Assembly: GCA_005880915.1 (NCBI GenBank)
Contig: VBIW01000096.1
Coordinates: forward strand, 1-41,917
Source: Chloroflexota bacterium
GTDB lineage: Bacteria > Chloroflexota > Dormibacteria > Dormibacterales > Dormibacteraceae
Length of the DNA stretch: 41,917 nt
Reading direction: 5' to 3'
Positions within the stretch are counted from its first letter, which is position 1, and every line of letters starts with the position of its first letter. Shown piece after piece: positions 1 through 7,263 of this stretch. Both the position numbers and the translations under genes were made by a program. Below the pieces are notes generated by a model. The model was not told where the DNA came from. It ran no database searches and was given only the letters and a program-made list of their open reading frames with translations.

Positions 1-1
1 C

Positions 2-1672
2 CTCGGCGACGTTCGGAGTCTGCTCGCGCCCGCCGGCTTCAATGAGTCGGCGGGCTTCGTGTCCGTCGGCGAGCGAGTCGCGCGCACGCTCGCTGTGGTC
101 CGGTATCCCACGCGCCTCCACCTGGGATGGCTCGGCGACCTGCAGTCGATGGAAGGCGACGTCGATATCTCCCTGCACGTCCAGCCCGGTGCGGGACAGA
201 CCGCGATGTCCTTCCTGGCGCGGCGCATCGCGGAGCTCTCGTCGACGATCCGCGTCAGCGAAGAGCGTGGGAGCCGGGGAGATCCGTTCCGGCGCGCCGC
301 CCTGCAGGACGCGCTCGAGCTGCAGGACCGACTCGCGCAGGGATCGGAGCGTCTCTTCGACACGAGTCTTTATTTCACGGTTTGGGCGCGCTCGCTCGAC
401 GAGCTCGAGCCCGCGACACAGCGTCTCGAGGCCCTCCTCGGCACACGTCTCGTCCACACGCGACGCCTGCTGTTCCAGATGCGGCCGGCACTGCTCTCGA
501 CGCTTCCTCTCGGTATGGACCCGCTCGCGACTCGCCGGCCGCTCTCCACGACGGCGCTCTCGGCGTCGTTCCCGTTCACCGGCAGCGATCTTCGTAGCCG
601 CTCGGGACTCCTCTATGGGGTCAATGCCGCGACGCGAAGCCCGGTGGTCGTAGACCGGTTCGCGCTCGAGAACCACAACGCGGTCATCCTCGCGACGAGC
701 GGGGCGGGGAAGTCATACCTCGTGAAGGTCGAGCTCGCTCGGGCGGTGCTGAACGGAGCGCGCGTCCTTGTGATTGACCCCGAGGGCGAGTACGCGACTC
801 TCATGGCCGGACTCGGGGCGAGCGTCGTCGCGGTGCGGCCGGGCGCCGGCACGAGCCTCGACCCGTTCGCGGTCACGGACGGATCGGCGGGCGCGCTCAG
901 CGTTCGCGTCGCGACGCTGACCACGCTCCTCGATCTTCTCGCGGGCGGGCTTCGTCCAGCGGAGCGCGCTGCGGTCGAGGCGGCGGTGTCGCTCGCGTAT
1001 GCGAAGGCCGGATACACCGACGGCAAGCAAACGACTGGCCTTGTCCCGCCGCGTCTCGCGCACGTTCAACTCCACCTTCGCGCTCATCAGGGAATGGACG
1101 GCGTGTGCAGCCGGCTCGAGCGATACGTGAACGGGTCGGGATCTTGGCTGTTCCGACGCGCCGAATCGGCCGAGAGCGAAGGCGGGAATGTTGCGTACGT
1201 GCTCGCCGGCCTCCCCGAGGAGGAGCGCGCCGCTGCGATGTTCCTCGTGCTGGACCGGATCTGGCGAGCGCTCGCGGACTCGGTGCGTCCGACGCTCGTG
1301 GTCGTGGATGAAGCGTGGTGGCTGATGCGTCACGCGGATACCGCCTCGTTTCTCTTCCGTCTCGTGAAGACCGCTCGAAAGCGACGGGCCGGGCTGACCT
1401 TAGTGACGCAAGACGTCGGGGACGTTCTTTCGAGCGATGACGGCGAAGCCGTCATCACGAACTCAGCGGTGCAGATCCTCATGAAGCAGGCGCCCCAAGC
1501 GATGCCGCGCTTGGCGGAGCTCTTCCGCCTGACACGCGCGGAACAGACATGGCTCCTGAATGCGCAGCAGGGCGAGGGACTTCTCGTTGCGCAAGGACGC
1601 CGGGTGCCGCTCAAGGTGGTCGCGACCGATGAGGAAGCACGCCTCATCGCGGGCCGTGAGGTCGCGGCGTGA
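2..1672 (+). CDS. VirB4-like conjugation ATPase (5' partial)
   Basis: Cytoplasmic ATPase that powers a type IV secretion/conjugation channel. The reading frame is open to the left edge, with no stop before the first possible start (GTG at 59), so the N-terminus is missing. Walker A (ATSGAGKSY) lies near nt 692-718, followed by a strand ending in VIDPEGEY as in VirB4/TraC and HerA-like ATPases. Walker B (TLVVVDEAWWLM) lies near nt 1291-1326 and a sensor-like TLVTQD segment follows. The region before Walker A resembles the VirB4 N-terminal domain. The stop overlaps the GTG of the CHAP gene by 4 bp, so the two are translationally coupled. The coupling ATPase downstream supports a conjugation operon. 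A HerA-type helicase is less likely because of the neighbours. Confidence 0.85.
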   Translation, partial: LGDVRSLLAPAGFNESAGFVSVGERVARTLAVVRYPTRLHLGWLGDLQSMEGDVDISLHVQPGAGQTAMSFLARRIAELSSTIRVSEERGSRGDPFRRAALQDALELQDRLAQGSERLFDTSLYFTVWARSLDELEPATQRLEALLGTRLVHTRRLLFQMRPALLSTLPLGMDPLATRRPLSTTALSASFPFTGSDLRSRSGLLYGVNAATRSPVVVDRFALENHNAVILATSGAGKSYLVKVELARAVLNGARVLVIDPEGEYATLMAGLGASVVAVRPGAGTSLDPFAVTDGSAGALSVRVATLTTLLDLLAGGLRPAERAAVEAAVSLAYAKAGYTDGKQTTGLVPPRLAHVQLHLRAHQGMDGVCSRLERYVNGSGSWLFRRAESAESEGGNVAYVLAGLPEEERAAAMFLVLDRIWRALADSVRPTLVVVDEAWWLMRHADTASFLFRLVKTARKRRAGLTLVTQDVGDVLSSDDGEAVITNSAVQILMKQAPQAMPRLAELFRLTRAEQTWLLNAQQGEGLLVAQGRRVPLKVVATDEEARLIAGREVAA

Positions 1673-2136
1673 AGGTCCTTGTGGTCTCCGTGTGCCTTGT
1701 CCTCTCCTTCCCCGCGGTTGTGGGGAGCGCGGCCGGGGCCCTCGCGGCCGCGCCCCACACCGTCAGCACCGAAACCAAGACCGCTGACTTCAGGTGGGTA
1801 CCGCCCGATGGGTATCCGAACCACTTCCCATTCGGTCAGTGCACGTGGTGGGCGGCGCACAACCGCCTCGTGACATGGAATGGGAATGCGCGCGACTGGC
1901 TCGCGAACGCGCAGGCGCGCGGGGTGGCAACGACCGGCTTGCCGTCGGTCGGAGCGATCGTGGTGTATCGGCCTGGCGGGACATACAGCGCGTACGGGCA
2001 CGTCGCGATCGTCGTCGCGGTGGCGCCGACCTCGTACATCGTGAGCGAGATGAATGCTCCGCAGTGGGGAAAGGTCACGACACGCCAGATCCGCTGGCCG
2101 GATCCCGAGGCCGCGGGCTTCATTCCACTGCAGTGA
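1669..2136 (+). CDS. Secreted CHAP-domain peptidoglycan hydrolase
   Basis: Probable cysteine amidase or endopeptidase that opens the cell wall locally for the conjugation apparatus. The 155-residue protein starts with a signal peptide (residues 1 to about 28, hydrophobic core then AGALAAA). A CHAP fold follows: catalytic Cys58 in FGQCTWWAA, His111 in AYGHVAIV and the acidic/Asn position in SEMNA (127-129). The GTG start overlaps the stop of the VirB4 gene (GTGA), and its own stop overlaps the next gene in the same way. CHAP and related lytic enzymes are standard parts of type IV systems in Gram-positive or monoderm-like hosts (VirB1/Tn916 Orf14 role). The assignment to wall opening is inferred from position. 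Confidence 0.85.
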   Translation: MKVLVVSVCLVLSFPAVVGSAAGALAAAPHTVSTETKTADFRWVPPDGYPNHFPFGQCTWWAAHNRLVTWNGNARDWLANAQARGVATTGLPSVGAIVVYRPGGTYSAYGHVAIVVAVAPTSYIVSEMNAPQWGKVTTRQIRWPDPEAAGFIPLQ

Positions 2137-3446
2137 GAACGCGAGCGACGAAGGCGTTCGGGTGTGCCCGCACCTTGCGTCTTCTCAAGTTCATCGGCGC
2201 GACGCTCTGCGGGCTTGCGTTGACGAGTTGCGTGACCCAGGGAGCGTCGCGCGACGGAGATCCAGAGACCGACCGGTCTTTCTCGAGCCGCGAAGCGCAG
2301 AACCTGGGCGTGCGGGTGATGAGCTCGAGCTACGGCGCGCTAGCCATCGCGACTGCACCGCGCGCCTCATGCAGGCTCGAGGTGACCGTGGACCGTGGCA
2401 TGTTTGGCGACGGTCCTCCTATGACGGTCGAGGGATCTGCCGACGGATCGGGCAGCCTCGCACTCCGATACCCGGCGCCGCAGGTTCCGCCGGGCCTCGG
2501 GCGGCATGCCGTCACCTGTGATGACGGGAGGCGAGCCGCGTCGGCCTCGGCGGAGTTCGAGATCGCATCGGGCCCGTTGGATCCGAGAGGGCTTCGCGTG
2601 CGCCTCGAACGCGTGGAGGCGACGACGATCCTCCCGGGCGTCACCACACGACTCGACCCGAGTCTCCTTCCAGCGCGTGACGAGATCGCCGCGTACCTCG
2701 CCACCATCCTCGAGGACCAGTGGCGCATCGCGACTCGAGGTCTGGGCACACTGACACTCGTCCGCTCATCTGCGGATGTCGTCTTGTACGTCCTTCCCGG
2801 GCGAGGGACGTCCTTGAACGAGCGCTCATCGGACGGCACCGAACGGCTCCTCATCTATGTCGCAGATGGCCCATCGACGATCAGCATGGGTAAGTCGCTG
2901 AGCATCGCGCTCCACGAGCTGGGTCACACCTGGTGCTGCTTCGGTCCGGCGGCCGGGCCGGATGAGCACTGGCTCGAGCGCAGCGCTGCGCCGGAGCTCG
3001 CTGGCCTGAATCGATTCGGGCTTATGGTGCATCCCGTCCCCTGCCGGATCGCCTCCGGAAGCGAGGTCTGCGCGACACGCTTCAGCGATCGCGAGCTCCG
3101 CGCGATGGGTTTCGCCGACGTGCCGATGCCGTTCTCGGACGAGTGCAGCACCAAGCTCGGCGACCTCGACGCGCAGATCTCCTCACTCGATAGGTCCCTC
3201 GCCGAATCGGGCCAAGCGATCGACGCCGCAAACGAAACGCTCGCACGCCTTGTCGATCAGCTCAAAGGGCTCGAGTCTCAGTACCCAGAGCAGACGATGC
3301 CGCCGGACGTTCGCGCCGCGTACGGGCGGATCGCCGAGACATACGAGGCGCTGTACCGGGAAACGAGCCGCGTGATCGCCGAATACAACAGGACGGTGCA
3401 GTCTCGGAACGCGGCTGCCGCCAAGCGAGCCGACCTTCCCTGCTAG
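2133..3446 (+). CDS. Lipoprotein with HELGH zinc-metalloprotease motif
   Basis: Start chosen at GTG 2133, which overlaps the CHAP stop as GTGA and places a lipoprotein signal at the N-terminus: a basic stretch, a hydrophobic core and the lipobox LTSC with Cys33. The mature 437-residue precursor has a beta-rich first half, then a zinc-protease helix ALHELGHTWCCFG (about residues 262-274) with a following acidic/His stretch (GPDEHW). The C-terminal ~90 residues are heptad-like and probably coiled coil. The protein is expected on the outer face of the membrane, anchored by lipid. It sits inside the conjugation operon, so a role in surface processing or mating-pair contact is plausible. It matches no protease family I can name with confidence, and activity is inferred from HExxH only. 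Confidence 0.75.
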   Translation: MRTRATKAFGCARTLRLLKFIGATLCGLALTSCVTQGASRDGDPETDRSFSSREAQNLGVRVMSSSYGALAIATAPRASCRLEVTVDRGMFGDGPPMTVEGSADGSGSLALRYPAPQVPPGLGRHAVTCDDGRRAASASAEFEIASGPLDPRGLRVRLERVEATTILPGVTTRLDPSLLPARDEIAAYLATILEDQWRIATRGLGTLTLVRSSADVVLYVLPGRGTSLNERSSDGTERLLIYVADGPSTISMGKSLSIALHELGHTWCCFGPAAGPDEHWLERSAAPELAGLNRFGLMVHPVPCRIASGSEVCATRFSDRELRAMGFADVPMPFSDECSTKLGDLDAQISSLDRSLAESGQAIDAANETLARLVDQLKGLESQYPEQTMPPDVRAAYGRIAETYEALYRETSRVIAEYNRTVQSRNAAAAKRADLPC

Positions 3447-3469
3447 CAGGATGGCCGACGGTCCTCGAC

Positions 3470-5728
3470 GTGGTCGCGCTCTTCTCCGCGGTGACGATCG
3501 CGCTGGCGTTAGCGGTCTTCGTCATCGGCTGCCGAGCTCGGCTTCGCCGATTCGAGGGCAGGGTTCTGATCCTCACAGGGACGGCGACACCCGATGGGCA
3601 GTCGAAGGAGCTGTTCTCGGCGGTCCATGGCCTGTTGCGCACGGGGATCGCGCGATGGCGTGATGGCCAGCCGCCGATTGCGTTCGAGATTGCCGGCCGG
3701 GCGAGTGAGGTGCAATTCCGCGCGTGGGTTGCGTCTCGGGACGAGCGTTATCTGCGGGCCGCTCTGCGCGGCGCATACCCCGGAGTCGAGTTCGGTAAGG
3801 CCGAGGAGAGGCTCGCCAGTGTTCGGCTCGTCGCGCGGGCGGGGCTGGTCGAGCGGGAGGAGCTACCGATTGGGGGTCGTGGCGATGCCGACGGCCTTGC
3901 ACTGGTCGTCGCGAGCCTCGCCTCGACTGCGTCTGATGCCGAGGTGACGGTGCGTCTTGTGGTGCGGCCAAGAGCGCGGAGGTGGGCCGCACGAGCGCGA
4001 GCACGCGCGCAGACGTACCGGGACCGCCGGCGCGGGCGCGGCTTCGGAGTCGCCCAGCACGATCGCGCTCGAGCGGAAGCCATCGAGGAGAAAGCTGCCG
4101 AAGCTCCATTCGACGCGTGCCTTGAGATCGCATCAGCCGCGGGGACTCGGACGGAGGCGACCGACGCCCTCGAGTCGACGATGGCGACGTTCGCCGTCTT
4201 CGCGGGTGCGAATCGACTCGTCTTCTCTAGGCCAAGGCGAGTTGCCCGCGACGGCGTCAGCCGTCGCCAGCGTTTTCCGCTCAGGGGCGCCATGGTCCTG
4301 ACCGCCTCGGAGCTCGCGATGCTGTGGCATCTGCCACGCGAGCCGCTCCCGCGCGTCGAGCGCGTTCTCGCGCCGAAGCTCGCCGCACCAGTCACGTCAT
4401 CCGAGGGGGGACGGGTGATCGGCTCCTCCTCGTGGGGCGACGTGGCGAGCGAGATTGGCCTTTCGATTAACGACTCCCGGCATCACCTCCACCTCCTTGG
4501 TGCTACCGGTACGGGGAAGACGACGGTGCTGCTAAACCTCGCGACGCAGGACATGGCCGCTGGTCGTGGTGTGGCCGTGCTCGATCCAAAGGGTGACCTC
4601 GTGCGCGCCCTCTTGGAGCGGATCCCTGCGGAGCGGGCGGACGACGTGATCCTCATCGCGCCAGAGGACGCGCGACGGAGCGTCGGGCTCAATCCACTTG
4701 AGCTCCTTCCCTCTGACGATCCGGACCTCGTCGTCGAGAACACGCTCACGATCTTCAAGCGCATCTACGAGAGGTCTTGGGGAATGCGCACGGACGACAT
4801 CCTCAAGGCCGCCCTCATTACCCTTGTCCGTCGGCAGGGCATGACCCTCGCGCACATTCCGTTGCTTCTCACCGACGCCGCGTTCCGCGCCAGAACGATC
4901 GGGGCGCTCGACGACCCCCTTGGCCTCGATAGTTTCTGGATCTGGTTCAGCCGGCTGTCCGAGCATCAGCGCAACGAAGCGATTGGGCCGGTCCTCAATA
5001 AGCTTCGGGACTTTCTCGTCCGGCCGCGTCTCCGACGCGTCCTCTGTCAGGTCCACTCGACCATCGACGCGCGTCACGTCGTCGACTCCGGGCAGATCCT
5101 GCTCGCCGATTTGTCCGTTGGTCGTTGGGGGGAGACCGCGTCGTCGCTGGTGGGCTCGTTCCTCGTCGCGAAGCTCTGGCAGGCGGTCCTCGCGCGATCA
5201 TCGGTCGACGAGGGTGAGCGACGCGACTTCTTCCTCTTCATCGACGAGTTCCAGCACTTCCTCGGGATGCCGGGCCCGTTCGGGGACGCCCTGGCGGAGG
5301 CCCGCGGCCTACGACTGTCGCTCGCGCTCGCGAACCAGCACCTCGGTCAGCTCCCTCGGGAGATCCGCGATGCGGTGTCGTCCAACGCCCGGAGTCGCCT
5401 CGTGTTCCAGTGTGGCCAGGACGACGCGACGTATCTCGCTCGCGAGTTCGCTCCGCTCGACGCGACCGCGCTGATGTCGTTGCCACGCTTCGAGATGGCC
5501 GCCCGCCTTTCGATTGGCGGTCAGACCTCACGGCCGTTCACGATGAGGACGCAACCGCCGGTGGCGGCTCTGCCCGGGCTCTCGGCGGGCGAGGTTCGTG
5601 CCTCGTCGCTCGCGCGCTACGGGCGCGATGCGGTGGAGGTGGACCGCGAGCTCAAGGAGAGTTTCGGGCCGCCCGTCGCACCCGCGCGTGCACCCGTCGG
5701 CGTTCGGCGGCGCCAATCCGGACCATGA
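3470..5728 (+). CDS. TraD/TraG-like type IV coupling ATPase
   Basis: Likely coupling protein that feeds DNA-protein substrate into the conjugation channel. The 752-residue protein has one N-terminal membrane segment (about residues 4-21), a long variable cytoplasmic region, then a P-loop ATPase: Walker A GATGTGKTT at 344-352, the LDPKGDLV strand at 371-378, Walker B FFLFIDEFQHFL at 587-598, and a late ALANQHLGQL segment typical of TraD/TraM-recognition ATPases. The GTG start lies 23 bp after the previous stop and has no clear Shine-Dalgarno, so translation may depend on coupling. The stop overlaps the next ATG (ATGA). Beside a replication-relaxation protein it resembles the ATPases of actinobacterial and Chloroflexota plasmids and integrative elements. 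Confidence 0.85.
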   Translation: MVALFSAVTIALALAVFVIGCRARLRRFEGRVLILTGTATPDGQSKELFSAVHGLLRTGIARWRDGQPPIAFEIAGRASEVQFRAWVASRDERYLRAALRGAYPGVEFGKAEERLASVRLVARAGLVEREELPIGGRGDADGLALVVASLASTASDAEVTVRLVVRPRARRWAARARARAQTYRDRRRGRGFGVAQHDRARAEAIEEKAAEAPFDACLEIASAAGTRTEATDALESTMATFAVFAGANRLVFSRPRRVARDGVSRRQRFPLRGAMVLTASELAMLWHLPREPLPRVERVLAPKLAAPVTSSEGGRVIGSSSWGDVASEIGLSINDSRHHLHLLGATGTGKTTVLLNLATQDMAAGRGVAVLDPKGDLVRALLERIPAERADDVILIAPEDARRSVGLNPLELLPSDDPDLVVENTLTIFKRIYERSWGMRTDDILKAALITLVRRQGMTLAHIPLLLTDAAFRARTIGALDDPLGLDSFWIWFSRLSEHQRNEAIGPVLNKLRDFLVRPRLRRVLCQVHSTIDARHVVDSGQILLADLSVGRWGETASSLVGSFLVAKLWQAVLARSSVDEGERRDFFLFIDEFQHFLGMPGPFGDALAEARGLRLSLALANQHLGQLPREIRDAVSSNARSRLVFQCGQDDATYLAREFAPLDATALMSLPRFEMAARLSIGGQTSRPFTMRTQPPVAALPGLSAGEVRASSLARYGRDAVEVDRELKESFGPPVAPARAPVGVRRRQSGP

Positions 5729-6672
5729 ATCGGGACATAGGGGCCTGTTCCCCTCGGGACGAAGACCCTGTTCTCATCGGGGAACAGGAAGGCGGTACGT
5801 TGGCGCGGGAACGGGCCCACTCTCCGTCGGGAGAATCTCCCTTTGCGTATCGGGTGGGACGGACGGCGGGCACCAGGGAGATGAGGGCGCTCATTCTCCT
5901 AGCGTCGTTCCGGTACCTCACGCGGTTCCAGCTCGAGGAGCTGCTTTTCGACGCCAGTCCGGAGCCTCTCGGAGCGGCCAGAGTGATGACTCGCCGAGTT
6001 CTGAAGCGTCTCCAGAACGAACATCTGCTCGCCGCGCATCCGCGGATTGTGGGCGGCGCGGCGGGCGGATCGGGCAGGACGGTGTACTCCCCAAGCGCCG
6101 CGGGGCTCAAGGTCGTCCGGTCACTCTGCCCGGGGCTTCCTCGTCGCGAAAGCGGCTCGCGCCGGCCATTCCTGCTGCAGCACAGCCTCGCGACGGCGGA
6201 GGTCGCGCTCGCGTTCCAACGGAGCGCTCGCGAGATGGGCTACCGCCTCGTTGAGTGGGACTTCGATTGGGGCGCCGGCGAGCCCATTGGAGGCGGCGTC
6301 GTCGTGCCCGACGCACGCCTCGTATACGCGAATGCGGAGTACGAGGTTGAGGCATTCGTCGAGATTGACCTTGGGACCGAGCGCATGGGCTTCTTTGCCG
6401 CAAAGCTGCGTCGGTACCTCGAGCTCTATCGGGCCGGCACGTGGCGCTTGGGTCATGTGTCATGGCCTCTTGTCGCGATAGTCGTGCCCGATGAACGCCG
6501 TGCTTTGGTGGTGGCTCGTCTTGCACAGGCTGCCCTCCAGGACGCCGATGACGTGCGGACCGCGGTTGAGTTCTGGATCGCCACTGCGGAACGCGTCCAC
6601 AACGAAACGCTCGGCCGGATCTGGCGCGTTGTCGGCCGCGATGGCATGTTCACATTGCTGCCGGACGGGTGA
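5725..6672 (+). CDS. Replication-relaxation family protein
   Basis: DNA-binding protein of the replication-relaxation family (PF13814), thought to act in plasmid or conjugative-element replication or transfer initiation. The ATG at 5725 overlaps the coupling-ATPase stop (ATGA). About 50 low-complexity residues precede the recognisable domain. A winged-helix region follows (MRALILLASFRYLT, then a QLEELLF helix, about residues 53-75) with an RTVYSPS beta-wing and an LLQHSLATAEV segment characteristic of the family. The C-terminal half has the acidic DFDWG, VPDA and VEIDLGTE motifs that give a nuclease-like core. Alternative starts are TTG 5800 or ATG 5881, which would put the repeats at 5744-5841 in an untranslated leader. 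It is the last gene of the conjugation operon. Confidence 0.8.
   Translation: MNRDIGACSPRDEDPVLIGEQEGGTLARERAHSPSGESPFAYRVGRTAGTREMRALILLASFRYLTRFQLEELLFDASPEPLGAARVMTRRVLKRLQNEHLLAAHPRIVGGAAGGSGRTVYSPSAAGLKVVRSLCPGLPRRESGSRRPFLLQHSLATAEVALAFQRSAREMGYRLVEWDFDWGAGEPIGGGVVVPDARLVYANAEYEVEAFVEIDLGTERMGFFAAKLRRYLELYRAGTWRLGHVSWPLVAIVVPDERRALVVARLAQAALQDADDVRTAVEFWIATAERVHNETLGRIWRVVGRDGMFTLLPDG
5744..5841. repeat. Direct and inverted repeats at the start of the replication-relaxation gene
   Basis: A 15-bp element (CCTGTTCCCCTCGGG at 5744-5758) recurs 23 bp on at 5767-5781 with 13 of 15 bases the same. The inverted form GGGGAACAGG at 5779-5788 exactly pairs with CCTGTTCCCC at 5744-5753. Further on, GGGAGA-A-TCTCCC is a perfect palindrome at 5829-5841. 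The cluster could be a binding site for the protein encoded here, an origin-type element, or only a coincidence of biased codons. The sequence shows the repeats; the role is inference. Confidence 0.45.
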
Positions 6673-6693
6673 CTCCACGACCTGCCTTCGCGG

Positions 6694-6714
6694 CGCAGCG
6701 CCTTCGGAGCTGCG
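6694..6714 (+). terminator. Possible hairpin after the conjugation operon
   Basis: CGCAGC and GCTGCG form a perfect 6-bp stem around a 9-base loop, 22 bp after the stop of the replication-relaxation gene. No T run follows, so this is at best a weak or Rho-assisted terminator. Confidence 0.25.
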
Positions 6715-6823
6715 ATTCGCCTGCGGTCTTGTATTACTATCGCCGGGCTCTATGGGCTAACCGGGCGTCTGGGCAAGGGGACGATTCGTTCGTCAGGGCA
6801 CGCGCGTCAAGGGGAGGCATGAC

Positions 6824-6946
6824 ATGGCGAAACCAACAAAGCAGCAGCTCAGCACCGCCGCCAAGGCCCTGCGAAATCCGCGCACACGCGAGGCCAAAGA
6901 GACGAACGCCGCGAAGACCCTCGCCGCGGGTCGCAAGCGGAAGTAG
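6824..6946 (+). CDS. Small basic protein, 40 residues
   Basis: An ATG is preceded by a strong Shine-Dalgarno (GGGGAGG at 6811-6817, 6 bases before the start). It encodes a very basic 40-residue peptide starting MAKPTKQQLSTAAKALRN and ending in GRKRK. It has no signal peptide or membrane segment and is rich in Lys, Arg, Ala and Thr, so it may bind nucleic acid. I do not recognise a named family. The strong ribosome site and short distance to the next small gene, which has a similar start context, argue that it is translated. Confidence 0.6.
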   Translation: MAKPTKQQLSTAAKALRNPRTREAKETNAAKTLAAGRKRK

Positions 6947-6980
6947 CAACAAGAACTCGCGCCTCCTGGGAGGTGTCTTC

Positions 6981-7187
6981 ATGGCGAAAGGCGGAGACAT
7001 CCACGTCGTGCGACGCCACGGCAAGTGGGCAGTGGAACCAGCCGGAGGAAGGCGGACGTCAACGCACCCGACGCAGGAAGCGGCCATCAGTCCGGCGCGT
7101 CCGCACGCTCGCCGGAGGCGTCAGCCGGCGTTGGTGAAATGCGATCCAAGTCGAGCACCGTGCGAGGCATCCAGGTCTTCGCGGTGA
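6981..7187 (+). CDS. DUF2188-like small protein
   Basis: The ATG at 6981 follows GGGAGG (6968-6973) at good spacing. The first ~36 residues match the DUF2188 pattern (HVVRRHGKWAVEPAGGRRT then a THPTQEAAI helix start). Known members of this small cytoplasmic family run to about 70-80 residues and end in a conserved HGRDGRIR-like strand. Here the last ~30 residues (Arg/Pro-rich) do not show that strand, so the C-terminus may be frameshifted or divergent. Function of the family is unknown. Confidence 0.55.
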   Translation: MAKGGDIHVVRRHGKWAVEPAGGRRTSTHPTQEAAISPARPHARRRRQPALVKCDPSRAPCEASRSSR

Positions 7188-7263
7188 GCGCGGCGTTCAC
7201 ACGATCTCGTTTTGGTCCGTGCCGCGTGACCCGCGCGCGCGCCGGGCGGAGTAGGACCGCGGA

